Origin: Siphonodentalium dalli
Taxonomy: Eukaryota > Mollusca > Scaphopoda > Gadilida > Siphonodentaliidae
Direction: 5' to 3'
Assembly (NCBI GenBank): GCA_032622095.1
Contig: CP136068.1
Span: 124,069,989-124,133,988 of the forward strand
Length of the DNA stretch: 64,000 nucleotides
The position numbers and the translations under genes are program-made. Within the stretch, counting starts at the first letter, position 1; every line of letters starts with the position of its first letter. Below the pieces are notes generated by a model that ran no database searches, was not told the DNA's origin, and saw only the letters and a program-made list of their open reading frames with translations. Positions 1-10,638 of this stretch are shown one piece after another.

Positions 1-300
1 TATCTGAACCAAATTTGGTATGTGAGTTTATCTGCCCTATGTACAGGTCAGGTTCGAAAATGAGTTTGCTCTGCCAATTTTTGTGAGAGGTATTGCCCTT
101 TTACGATTTAGAATACTGTCAATTTCTGGTTTCCGGATGATAACTTTAGTTTTTGTGATCATATCTGAATCAAATTTGGTATATGAGTTTATCAGCTCGA
201 AATACATATCAAGTTCGAATATGGGTACGACCCACCCATTTTGTCTGGTTGCTCTCAAATATGGAATATTGATTTCTTTTATGAAAACATAATATGAACT
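1..300. repeat. Fragment of a ~161-bp satellite-like repeat
   Basis: Two similar segments begin at about 2 and about 162 (shared core 'caaatttggtat.tgagttt', then 'caagttcgaa' or 'caggttcgaa'), giving a period near 161 bp. The array probably continues left of the window. The small open frames here on both strands are repeat-derived. Confidence 0.5.
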
Positions 301-730
301 TTTACCGATGATTTCTTATATAGAACAAGTTCAACTTTTTCCCGATGATTTCTTTGACTCAAAATTTGGTTTTGACTAATAAATCATTGAGAATTATACA
401 ATTGTTTCCCCAGTGATTTTCGACTCAACTGTTCGCTGATTTGAACAGATCATCTGGTAACATAGAACACAGACAGCATTAATGAAGGTAAAATTAACAA
501 ATAAATATTTAGAGTTTGCCGTCTACTATTTCAGGAGACACTGGATGGATTGTTCTGAAATTTAGTATCGGATTGAGGGTCCTTGTTATCTTTTTTCAGA
601 AAAGCTGAAGCCCCCTATGAAGTCACTTTTTCGGGGCCGGACGGCCTTTTTTAATGATATAACCTGATATAACAGGGGTTTCATGTGGTATAAAACGTCA
701 TGCGATTTTCGGAGCTTTGGCAACACTCAC

Positions 731-890
731 CATTATTATCATCCAACGAAAGCGTCCTCTGGTGGTCAATATCTCCCAGAAGGGAGTCTATATCCAGTTC
801 ACTGATGTCCTCGCCGCGCGTACAATGGAAATCCACAACACATAAAACAGCGACAAGCGCTACCAAAGAGACGAGTGCACACCCAGACAT
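731..890 (-). CDS. First coding exon of a secreted protein precursor (partial gene)
   Basis: On the minus strand an ATG at 890 opens a typical signal peptide: a short start, then a long Ala/Val/Leu core (residues about 5-19, LVSLVALVAVLCVV) and a likely cleavage site near Cys23-Gly26. An acidic stretch follows (EDISELDIDSLLGDID), then DHQRTLSLDDNN. The exon ends at a strong splice donor (G|GTGAGT; exon end 731, intron from 730) after 160 coding bases, so the intron is phase 1. Downstream exons would lie left of position 1. An ATG further upstream at 1028 is in frame, but it would bury the signal peptide, so I prefer 890. I do not recognise the family. A short secreted peptide precursor or the lead exon of an extracellular domain protein would both fit. 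Confidence 0.55.
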
Positions 891-1257
891 GTCGAACTTA
901 AATGTGATCTCCGTCAACAGAATGACAAATTTATTCATCCAAAAGATATGATAACGTAAGCATGGCCACTTGTAACACCCACGGGTTAAGTGGGTGCTAT
1001 GAACCGATGAGAAGGGATTTCCGACCAAACAGGATGCAGTTTTCTGTCTATGTCTTACGCATCACCCAGACGGTCGCCTGTGGGTGCATATAAGAGCACA
1101 CGCCGATTGCAATGGCTATTTTGCTAACCATACATGTACATGTAACACTTTAGCCTCATACGTATGTCCTGGTTTGAGACTTATTAAATTTACACAATAT
1201 CACCTATTAGTCATATTTGCTGACACAAGACTCACGTTCGTGTGTACGGTTATATTT

Positions 1258-1482
1258 CAAGTCTGCAATCCGGTAAAATACCGTATAAACAAAAAGAGCC
1301 CAGGAGAAGTCGGGACCGCCCGGGCGCCCCTTTGGTCCCTGGACACTATATATTGACGTTATAAAGTAACGACAGACATACCACCTGAGGGCAACCTAGA
1401 AATTTTTACTCGCTCGCTCTTCTCCGGTCGGTGTTATTAACCCCGCAAATACCGATATTGGCTATGAGAGCCCGGGACAGCC
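1258..1482 (-). repeat. Inverted copy of the 4.5-5.5 kb GC-rich satellite
   Basis: Read on the minus strand, this segment repeats the blocks found at 4890-5100: cggtattttaccgg, cccgggcgcccc, tagtgtccacgg, ggttaataacaccg. It ends directly at the TIR of the next element. Confidence 0.6.
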
Positions 1483-3933
1483 CAGGGGCCTGTTTCATGA
1501 AGCAAGGTCATAAGATTATCTTAAGATGGACTTAATCTAAGAATTAAGGTGGATCTTATGATGTAACTTTTCCGTTTCAAGAACGCGTTTCACAAAACAA
1601 GATTAAGTCATACTTAAGTAGTAATTTAAGTTCGCGCGCTTTTAGACTGGTTATCGACAACTTTCTACAGCCCGGAACAAAACAATGTGGGTTTGTACAA
1701 TCTTTATGTACGGCATTGAGAGGTTATCGCGAAAGTGCCGAGTCCGAGTTGGACATTATTGTGTGACAGGGATGCTGGATAGCGACAGGGGTGGGGTGGG
1801 CGAATCAGCGCATGTATCGTAGAGTCTATAGTCAGTGGCCTTATATTCGCATATATGGATCTTAGACTTGTATGAGTTCCACGATGTGAATTCGAACATG
1901 AGTACATCGCAGGCTCTTAAAATGACGAGCTTTGCGTTTACTGGCGAGTGGCGGAGTCAGAAATAAGACAATACAATTATATGGATCGATGCATGACTGC
2001 GACCATGCATTCACGCCGAGTTAATTCACTGAGAACAATGTTCAGACGGCGATTTTTTGTGTGTGAGCCGACATAACTCGTGTATTATCGACCACCGCTC
2101 TCTACGTGTAGCAATAATCAAAATAAATCGGCGATGTCATCAGGGCACACATATGTCATTTTTCGATTCAAAGGGAAATGAAAAATATTTTTTGGAGTAA
2201 CTTTTTATTATTTGTATGCAGATGTTTTATGCGATTGTCATACCATGTATATATAGAGGATATCCACACTTTTTCAGTGGATATGAGTTATATCTCATGA
2301 GTGATGACAAAACATTGAATTTCCACGAGTGGGATATCACTTATGTCTCATGCACTGCTAAACTCTTATAATTCACGGGAAAGTATATAATAAATATATA
2401 TAACTACGTTTTCATTAGCACACTCGTATTAAGGGGTGTCGTCGCTACGGGTGTGTATATCATATACACAGTATGCTGTACAACGGTCATCCCACCCCTG
2501 CAAAAAAACAAAAACATGACAACAATGTGGACAGCCTTGAAAATCACGACATATGGGCGTGGGCATAAACTCAATAAATAATATTCTCTATAGAAAATTG
2601 TCACTATTTCGAAAACATATTTTGATAAAGAGCGTTTGTGTTACCTTTCCGATATGACATATCTGCTTTGTAAACAGCCGACGGAAATTTGGAAAAAGGA
2701 AATAATCAATACATTCATTGATCTCATTTTACCCCATCTCCCCGCACCCATATGGAATAACATAGAGGAGATTGTGAGCTTTGAGCTAGGCCATAATTTT
2801 TCTCAAAAGTTTAATTCGTGGGTAATACAATTTTATAATATATATTATCTATATGTCACATATACAGCTGATAATTGACTATATCCTACATTCGACGAGG
2901 CTGGGGGTGGCTAGTTGGTCTCTGTGGGGCGGGGGGTACATCGTGAAATTTCCAACTGCACCTGCCCCTTGGTTGAACCGGGCCAAACTTCTATGTTCGT
3001 GAAATGCCATGTCCACCCCACCCGTTGGATTTAAACTTTCCAATTGGTAGCTCAAATATTCCAACAGTTCGAAATTTCTAACCTGACGCCCCTAAAGTTG
3101 GTGATTTTCGGTTGCTGCTGTTTGTCTAAAACAACACATTCCTTTACTAGTTAGAAATTCAAACAATTGAAACCTACATGTATATATAGTGTACGATTAA
3201 TGTTGTTGTCAAGCACGACATTGTCAATCGCTAAATTGCTAAACACACATGTGCACAAATAATTAATTATTAATCGTATTCAAAGTGACTTATAGGCCCT
3301 ATTGGCCGGATGTTATATTTATATGCATAATGTCACTATAATAAATAAATAAATTCTAAATTCTAAAAAAAATATTTTTGACCAAAGTGTGTGTTTGTAG
3401 GGGGGGGGGTAGACAGCACACAAACCCCATTCGCCACGTCCCTGATGATAAGCATGTGCTCTGAATTGTTTTTACCAAACTAACCCTATGGTTATACGGT
3501 GAGGGGGGTTTGCACTCTCCAAACTTTCGTTTTGGAAAGTTTGAGGTACCAGTTGGAATATTTAAACCCAAAGATAATTTTGTGTTGTTTAAGGGGGTGT
3601 AGTTGGACATTTCGAGGCGAACACCCCCTCTCACTATGTAGCCACGACCCTGTATACCAGGCGACGAATTGTCCATCCAGACAATGTACATAATCTCCGT
3701 AATTGCAAAAAACATAGGCCGCCATACTTGTGATCGATATGCCACTTATCACGTGGGTCTTAACTTTAAGATTATCTTATGACACCTCACAGCAGTCTTA
3801 AAGTTAAAACCAAAGTTAAGACCATCTTGAGTTAAGACATTGTTCGTGAAACGCACTTATGACTGAAGTTTGAACTTATGACCATCTTAAGTCCCAACTA
3901 TGTCATAAGTTGCTTTCATGAAACAGGGCCCTG
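1483..3933. mobile_element. TIR-bounded DNA element with CAGGGG(C)CCTGTTTCATGAA ends
   Basis: The left end reads CAGGGGCCTGTTTCATGAAG. The right end, reverse-complemented, reads CAGGGCCCTGTTTCATGAAA. Both continue into related GCAA..TTATGAC-rich sequence with many short 'ttaagat/atcttaa' motifs. No target duplication is visible, so the two ends could instead belong to two separate short foldback MITEs (about 1483-1640 and about 3755-3933). No transposase is recognisable inside. Confidence 0.4.
2901..3652. mobile_element. Degenerate relative of the hAT-type element at 48.3 kb
   Basis: Begins ctgggggtggctag, ends tagccacgaccctg, and carries the same internal vocabulary as 48290-49410 ('gaaatttccaactgcacc', 'gttggaaatt', 'gcccctaa.gttgg'). 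It is shorter and decayed, and appears nested in the preceding element. Confidence 0.45.
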
Positions 3934-4519
3934 GTGTCTTCTAAGAAAACATAACATTGCTACATAAGTCGCGTTTGGGTAAACCATCTTCATAAACCTT
4001 CCCACTTGAAAAACAAACGCATGACATTGAATTGAATATTCCTTTTTCGAAGTACAGCTCCAGTGTACACAAGGTTCATACACTCTTTCAGAAAGCCTGC
4101 GTACAAGTTGTGTTGCTGGACAACCAACTCGGCTACCTTAGCGCAGATTTAGAAAGGCTGAGACGCCTATACAAACAAGCATAGGTTACGGTCTCGGACT
4201 CCGAATGACTGAGATAGAAGGCGTCAGAAACGTTTATTTCACATATGCAGAATCCACAGCCGTGCATGAGCTAGAGGAACTGATGCGAAAAATAAACTGC
4301 ATAACAACAGAAGCCTATTCTGATCAACAAGAACACCGACATTGAGAACTGTTTAGATGTATATTGTCATTGTTAAGTTTGTTTACATATACTAGTTGTG
4401 GAATAAATGGATTTTGTTTATCGCACAATGTCTCTTTCTCTTCCGGAGAATCGGTAATTAGGCTTCCGAATAAAGGGACGACACCCTTTTTATACTATGT
4501 ATGTATAATGAGAGTGACC

Positions 4520-5460
4520 ACTTTCTGGTACGCGGGACTCAACCTCTCTCTCAACTGGCACTCTTCTTATCCATTTGATGGGTTAATAACACCGGTCGTG
4601 GATGCGCGATGTGTCAATACTTGAATGTCACACTCAGTTAGTTAATCACTACCAAATAACATCAAACTATACTGCCAGATTGTTCAAGGGGACACAGGGC
4701 TCGTCCGGGCTCTTCCAGTCAATGCGGTATTTTACCGGATTTTTGAGGGGTTAATAACATTTGCCGTGGATGGGTCAGCGGGTCAATATTTAAAAGTCAC
4801 ACTCAGGTGGTATTGCACTACCGCGCATAATCAAAATGTATACTGTCCGAAACCATGCGAAGACACCCGGGCTCTCCCGGGCTCTCTCAACCAATATCGG
4901 CATTTGCCGGGTTCATAACATCGACCGGAGTAGAGCGAACGAGTAAAATGTTCTATGTTTCCCTCAGGTGGTATGTAGCGACATTATAGGGTCAAGATAT
5001 AGTGTCCACGGACCAAAGGGGGCGCCCGGGCTCTCCCGGGCGGTCCTGGCCTCTCCTGGGCTCTTTTTGTTTATACGGTATTTTACCGGATTTTGAGGGG
5101 TTAATAACATCGGCCGTGAACGCGTCAGCGAGTCAATATTTGGATGTCACACTCGGGTGGTATATACTATAAAATATAATGTGCGAAACCACACGAAGAC
5201 ACCCGAGCTCTCTTAGCCAATGTCGGCATTTGCGGGGTTAATAACACCGGCCGGAAACGAGCGAGTAAAAGTTTCTAGGTTGACCTCATGGGGAATGTCG
5301 CTACCTTATCACGTCGAGATATAGTGTCCACAGGCCTATGGGCGCGCCCGGACGACCCCGGCCTGTCCGGGCTTTTTTTGTTTATATGGTATTTTGAATG
5401 GTTAGTAACACCGCTCGTGGACGCGCCAGCGAGTCAACAAGCCTCGAAATAGGGTGTCAT
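4520..5460. repeat. Imperfect ~165-185 bp GC-rich satellite array, about 6 units
   Basis: The landmark 'ggttaataacaccggc' recurs near 4579, 4748, 4913, 5098, 5235 and 5399. It is followed each time by variants of 'gtggacgcgtcagcgagtcaatattt', 'gtcacactcaggtggtat' and a 'cccgggctctcccgggc' block. Units are strongly diverged. No coding sequence is recognised. Confidence 0.65.
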
Positions 5461-6276
5461 ATGGCTAGAGGTGACCAAATGGTTGGATCCTCGGAGCTGA
5501 ACATTTGTACATATGAGTAATTTGACCCTGGGAATCTTATTAGATATGCCCAGTTGACCTTAGATGTCTTAAAATGGCACTATTAACTAATTTAACTAAA
5601 TCATTAATTATATACTCAACAAAATGGTTGAAATTTGGACAGTGAAAATTGAAACAAGGGATAATTTGACCCGTAGCGTGTCATGAGATTTAAAGTGTGT
5701 GGTACAGAAATGTGCAAATAATGGTTTGTAAGACAGGGCAACAACAACCCCGCCATCGACTATGTTCTAGATATCTCAGCTTGAGCGCTGGCAATAATCC
5801 ACGCTTTTTTCCTTAGAGGGATAATACATATATGGTAGGATATGAACCATACGTGACTTATAAAATGCATATGCCTCGCCATCTACTATATATGCATAGT
5901 GTAATCTATGTATTTCCTAATTTATTCTATATAACCGACATTTTCGCGAAATTATTATACAAATATAATGCAAGAACCAATTGCGTAATCGCTAGTGGAA
6001 TTTCATGGCTCTAATAAGCGTTATAAACAGCGTTTGAAGATACATGTTCTGTAATTCCTCAATGTATTACTCAAAATTGTAAAATTAGATAACCATCTAT
6101 GCTTGCCAATTTACCAGATATTTTTTTTCAACGGCGTGAACGTACCCTAAATATTCGAAAATAACAAGTATATTATGTTCAATATATTTCTTGGTTAAGA
6201 ATACGATCAGCGAGGGATGTTATGCGCAGTTGCGCTCTTCATGGCGCTCCGATTCCTATCAGATCGTGCTCGGTTT

Positions 6277-6708
6277 CTATCTTTCATGCGTGAACATCAC
6301 CTCAGGAATGCCATTCTCTTTGACAGATGCAGTGGCGTGACCAGTCAAGACATATGTCGTCCAGAAGATATCTGAAGGGAAAACAAATTTACATCTGTTA
6401 TCAAACGAGATCATGGAAACAGCCGGATGACAATATGTTGTGTCCCTGCAAGTGACGTTAGAAATAAAAACAACGAGTTGTTGGAAGTCGTTATAACAGG
6501 TTTTTATTACGAATTGCGTATTTGTATACGTTTCTGGTGGCCCTAATGTGCTTTCGTAGCGTGTTATATGGACCTCGTGTAAGGAAGTACAGGGAGGGGT
6601 GACAACAGCGCGTTTCAATCCCCTGTGCAGATACTCAAGCAATACACACGTGAAGTGTTGTTCGTATGTTGTGCCATGCATAGTGCATGTATAGCCACGG
6701 CTGACCAT
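6277..6708 (-). CDS. Cys-rich 143-codon open frame inside a dispersed repeat (uncertain)
   Basis: An uninterrupted 143-codon minus-strand frame starts at 6708. It has ten cysteines, an N-glycosylation-like NVT, and a plausible acceptor just upstream (tatag). It lies downstream of the CTLD exon relic at 7650-7859, so it could have been a 3' exon of that gene. Against this, the first part is shared with the repeat copy near 43.55 kb, where the frame breaks after about 20 codons, and I see no firm family match. Most likely it is a chance frame or a relic within the repeat. Confidence 0.2.
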   Translation of the reverse strand: MVSRGYTCTMHGTTYEQHFTCVLLEYLHRGLKRAVVTPPCTSLHEVHITRYESTLGPPETYTNTQFVIKTCYNDFQQLVVFISNVTCRDTTYCHPAVSMISFDNRCKFVFPSDIFWTTYVLTGHATASVKENGIPEVMFTHER

Positions 6709-7649
6709 TATTATTGTCTCGCTATATTGTGTGATTGTTTGATATGATCATCATTTGCTGACCTCGAGTGTTAGATTGGCAATTAGATTAACAGCTGTAT
6801 TGCAAAGTCGATGTTGCGGTTGGTCATATTTCATGAATAATTGGTCAATTGCAAATGTAGACGCTCTTTTCATTATTTTTCGGAGTGTAGACCTTACAGA
6901 TATGCAATCAATGAACACGGCTATGTATTCTGACTAATCACCTGCACGGTCATGGCATGCAGCCTATATATATAAGACAATGATTGTGTTATCAACTGAT
7001 ATAGATGACCGATCGCCAAAAACATGACACTGTCTTGCTGTCACAAAATAAAGAACGGGTTTTGGGCGTGTATGTCGACTCAACACACAAGTTTATATAA
7101 TACACAAGCCTCGTACATCTCGTCGTAGGTATGCTTTTCGGGCGAAAGAAATAAAAATAAAAGGTAGCTGACCAAAATGTCCACCGACGAAGGTGGCAGG
7201 TTTGAAGAATTTATGGGTTTCAGATCCCAAAACTACAAACTGTTGGAGGAATTGATTACACCAATATAGAAATTGCACATATATGTTGCACGTCTTCAAT
7301 GGGTCGAGAAAGAGTTAATAACTCTAGAATAAAAAGACATATAACATTTCTATGTCGAAAAATGGCAATATCTCCGCCAGAATGACTTCGAGTGAACTCA
7401 AAATAGCATGTGCGCAGGTTCCTATGCTGGTCGACAACTGTGCCAAGTTTAAAAAAAAATTGACTGGAAAATGACGGAATACAGGCGTGAACAAAAGATG
7501 AGTCCCAGGATGTACAATTATAAGTCGAATAAGGGCAATAACTCCGCCAAAATGAGTCCAACCGAACTCAAAATTGCAGGTTGATATATGTGCCAACTTA
7601 AAAAAAGATTGACCAGAAAATGACAGAATACAGGCTCGGATAAAGTTGC
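6560..7649 (-). repeat. Dispersed repeat, inverted partner of 41.74-43.64 kb
   Basis: The reverse complement of this segment matches 41740-43640 in the same block order: 'tccgagcctgta.tctgtcatttt', 'gcacagttgtc', 'gagttattgcc', 'gacatagaaatgtt', 'aatcct...cagtttgtag', 'aaacccataaat', 'gccaccttcgtcgg', 'gccgtgttcattg', 'gaggtcagcaaatgatgatc', 'cgagacaat..tggtcag'. The main difference is that the 59-bp unit present once here (about 6930-7010) is a long tandem array in the partner. At 7649/7650 the repeat abuts the CTLD exon relic. Confidence 0.75.
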
Positions 7650-7859
7650 GTTGCCAATTGTCGCGAATAATCATACTAAACCTATTTGAGTAGAAGAATA
7701 GTCCAAGGTAGTTGAGGGAAGCTTTGCAACCTGGGTCAGGTTGTCCGGTCTGCCACTGCGTGTACACAAGAGGGGACAGGTCGAACCATTGCAATCCGGT
7801 TCCATTTCCATAGAAACCATCGATTATGAAAGCCTTCCCGCCTGGACCGGAATTCATCA
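7650..7859 (-). pseudogene. CTLD exon 3 relic of the inverted lectin copy
   Basis: On the minus strand, an acceptor (cgattttcag, AG at 7861-7860) is followed by 210 open bases that closely match exon 3 of the plus-strand CTLD gene (37738-37956): VMNSGPG, IIDGFYGNGTG, WFDLSPLVYTQWQTGQPDPG, SLNYLGLF, FSMIIRDNWQ. It is 9 bases shorter, an in-frame difference. The long-loop motif reads QPD here but QPG in the intact gene; in CTLDs of known function QPD tends to go with galactose-type ligands. The donor present in the other copy (CAAC|GTAA) is CAAC|GCAA here, and the sequence continues into the dispersed repeat. With exon 2 also truncated, this locus is probably non-functional. Confidence 0.8.
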
Positions 7860-8211
7860 CTGAAAATCGAAGAGATATAAACATTATAGAGCTGTCACTC
7901 GCGCTTGAGTGAGGCACGTTGATTTGTCGCTCGCTCGAGACCTGTTTGGAATGTCACCCGAGGGCCGCCAGGTAAAATAGTGGTTTAAACAAAATAAAAA
8001 CAACAACTTTCAAGACTGGCCATAACTCACTGCATTATCTAGCTTATGAACCCATCTAGGGTATGCGCTCAGTTTACTGTCTGAAATCATGAACGTCAGC
8101 CAAAAAATAAATAAAACATTTTTCATTTATATTATAGTTTTTTTTGGTAACCATTTGCATAACTATTTTTTGCCGCGTGAAGGACCAAACAACAGAAATA
8201 TTCAACCACGT

Positions 8212-10398
8212 CAGGGGGGGGGGGCCGTAAAAAAGTTGCAAGACGTGGGGGTCTTTTTTTTACATTTCCATTTTTTTACACCCACCCACCCTTTCTTGCA
8301 TTTTTTTTTCATAAAATTTTAGACACCCACCCCAAAACATCAAAGCTTTATGTTGGTCCCCTCTGTAAAAACGACCAACCGCTCTATATTGGTCCCTTCT
8401 TTGAAAGACCAAATTAAATGTTACTTCCTGTTAACAAACATGTGCAAAATTAAACTCTAAGCAATCAACAAAGGTAGAATATTATGTGATTATATTGGTA
8501 AATTTATAACCCACCCTATTCATCTGTGTGAGTACAGCTGGTGAGTAGATGAAAAATATGTTGAATCCCCTGGAATGACAACAAAAAATAACTAGGGCCA
8601 GTGTTAGGGCCTACAGTATAAAAAATTACACAAACTTTAATTTATCTTTGTTCAGTCATCAACCAGCATCAACTAGTAGGCCTAGAGCCTATAGTAATAC
8701 CAAAAAGGAAAATGTGCATATGAACCAGTGTACAAATTAACTTTTATGTATGCCTGCATGACCACCGACCCGACCTCGCATTACGACTTAGAAATAGGCC
8801 TAAAATAATGCTTAACCCTTTGAGTTTGAACGTTGATGGTCAATTTAGTGCCAAATCCATATACACAGATGTATATTACTGAGATTCATTTGGACAATCA
8901 GAGCTGAACTTTCATGTACTGGATGGAGTTCATGTGCAATAAGAAATTCACACACATTCTGTACCTTCAAACTAGACCTCCTTGCATGCACATCATCTTA
9001 TAAATATACAATAATTAAGTAAATTTATTTTTCTTCTTTGATAATTTTCAAATTAGCCTGAATTAGACATTAAGTGTCATTTACATACTAGTATATGCAG
9101 GTAATTATGGGATATAATAATTACAAGTGAACAAAACTGTAATGTGTCCTGTCCCCTCTTCACATCTATTTAAATAATATTTTTATACTTTTCAGAAGAC
9201 TATCCAAAGAAGGTTATATTTTTGTTTCTTTCAATAAATGTTATTAAAACTTTATTTCATGTCTACTTATTTACTTATTGATGGTTGTCAACAACACTGA
9301 AACAAATAATTTGACAATTCAAATAATTATTTGACAAAAGTATATTTAAAAATCAATTTAGTATACAAACACTGATACAAATATTTAGTTCATACATTAC
9401 ACTCATGCATCAACTAACTGTATGAGTAAAGTATAAGAATTATTGTAATATTCTGTCATGAGTTGTTAGCTGATATTGTCAGACTGCATTAAGTTCACCC
9501 TACCCTAGAGCTATCTGAGGTTTTTTTTTATTGATCTACACCGTGAACTAGACAATTTTCAATATAAAAACTGCCAAGCAAGCTGAAACAGAAACAATAA
9601 AAAAAAATTGCGCGCAAAAAAAATCAATGGAAATTTTGGGACCCACCCCCACAATATTCACTATTTTTCCATTTTATATCAACTTATTGGGAGTAATTAT
9701 AACAATATTGAATGTATTAGTGCTTCTCATATTGCAACAAGCTACAACAAATAAACAAATATGTTTAAAGGTACTCAACCCGATAAAACTCCTCTCAATT
9801 ACTATTTCAATGGCTTCGGGGGTCAAAAATATTTGATTCGAGTCGAGGAAGTCACCCATCAAAGCTCAGATTTGTTAGATATCGATTTTAGAAATCTATT
9901 ATTTTTCATTATCGGGAATTCTTTCTGGCCCAGAAGAATGTCAAAAATTCGTTATTTTTACCCACTTGATTATAGAGTTATCCATCCTTGTCTGTTTGAA
10001 TAGAATTTTGGCGTAATATCTCGAGCAGGTTACCAAATTGACGGCAGTTATTGGTACTCATCTCGAGAACATAAGAATTTTCAACAATCAATATCTAATA
10101 ACTCTGAGCTTTGTTTGATGGGTTCCTCGACTCGAATCAAATATTTTTTACCCCCAAAGCCAAAGAAATAGTAATATAGGACCCTCTGATCGGATTGTTG
10201 TTGTTGGAATCTGTTGAGATGGGGACCCTCTTTACGGGTTGAGTACCTTTAAAACAGTTGAAAATATGTCAATGAAAGAAAAATGCAAAAAAGGTGGTCA
10301 AAAACTGTTTCCGGCCTCGGGTACCCACCCACCCCCCCCCCCCCCCCCCCCCCCACCTGATGTCTCGTAAAAAAAATTCGGCCCCCCCCCCCCTACTG
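8212..10398. mobile_element. hAT-like non-autonomous element, ACCACGT target duplication
   Basis: ACCACGT occurs immediately before (8205-8211) and immediately after (10399-10405) the element. The undisturbed sequence in the plus-strand duplicon has it once ('caaccacgttcgcaataagcg' on the complementary strand near 37352-37372), which is direct empty-site evidence. The ends are CAGGGGGGGGGGCC on the left and, reverse-complemented, CAGTAGGGGGGGGGG on the right. The 7-bp duplication plus C/A-rich CAGGG ends fits hAT (normally 8 bp). The interior is AT-rich with no recognisable transposase and carries a nested MITE. Confidence 0.75.
9769..10248. mobile_element. MITE, AGGTACTCAA family, TTAA-flanked (copy 1)
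   Basis: Left end TTAA|AGGTACTCAACCCGAT and right end GGGTTGAGTACCT|TTAA. Inside are 'ggcttcgggggtcaaaaatatttgattcgagtcgag' near the left and its inverted counterpart near the right ('ctcgactcgaatcaaatattttttacccccaaagcc'), so the element is broadly palindromic. Related copies lie at 21.3, 26.4 and 41.2 kb. Confidence 0.7.
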
Positions 10399-10410
10399 AC
10401 CACGTTTGCA

Positions 10411-10586
10411 ATAAGCGAGATAACTGAGTCGCTACCATATTGGATCCATCCAGCCCCCATTCCGCGGTTTAAGTGCTACAAGTAAAAGTTCTGGAATGCT
10501 ACTCCAGAACTTTGACCTGTAGCACTGAATGCGCGGAACGAAGCTGGATGGATCTAACATGGTAGAGACTCAGTAATCCCGCTTAT
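10411..10586. repeat. Foldback MITE (palindromic ~176 bp), duplicon copy
   Basis: The arms read ataagcgaga.aactgagtcg...taccat.ttggatccatcca and fold on tggatggatc...ggta...actca.t..cgcttat. A second inner hairpin is centred on 'ttctggaatgctactccagaa'. The same element sits at the same place in the plus-strand duplicon (37179-37354), so it inserted before the duplication. Confidence 0.75.
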
Positions 10587-10638
10587 AATCTGACATGCAT
10601 AAGCACTCAATACTGATTCATCTTTTCAGACATTATAT

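Noticed and set aside
6277-6708. SUEL-type galactose-binding lectin domain in the Cys-rich frame
   Set aside because: Cysteine spacing only loosely recalls that family, key motifs are absent, and the frame starts within a dispersed repeat.
10294-10485. Proline- or glycine-rich frames
   Set aside because: They are translations of poly-C/poly-G tracts at the end of the hAT-like element.
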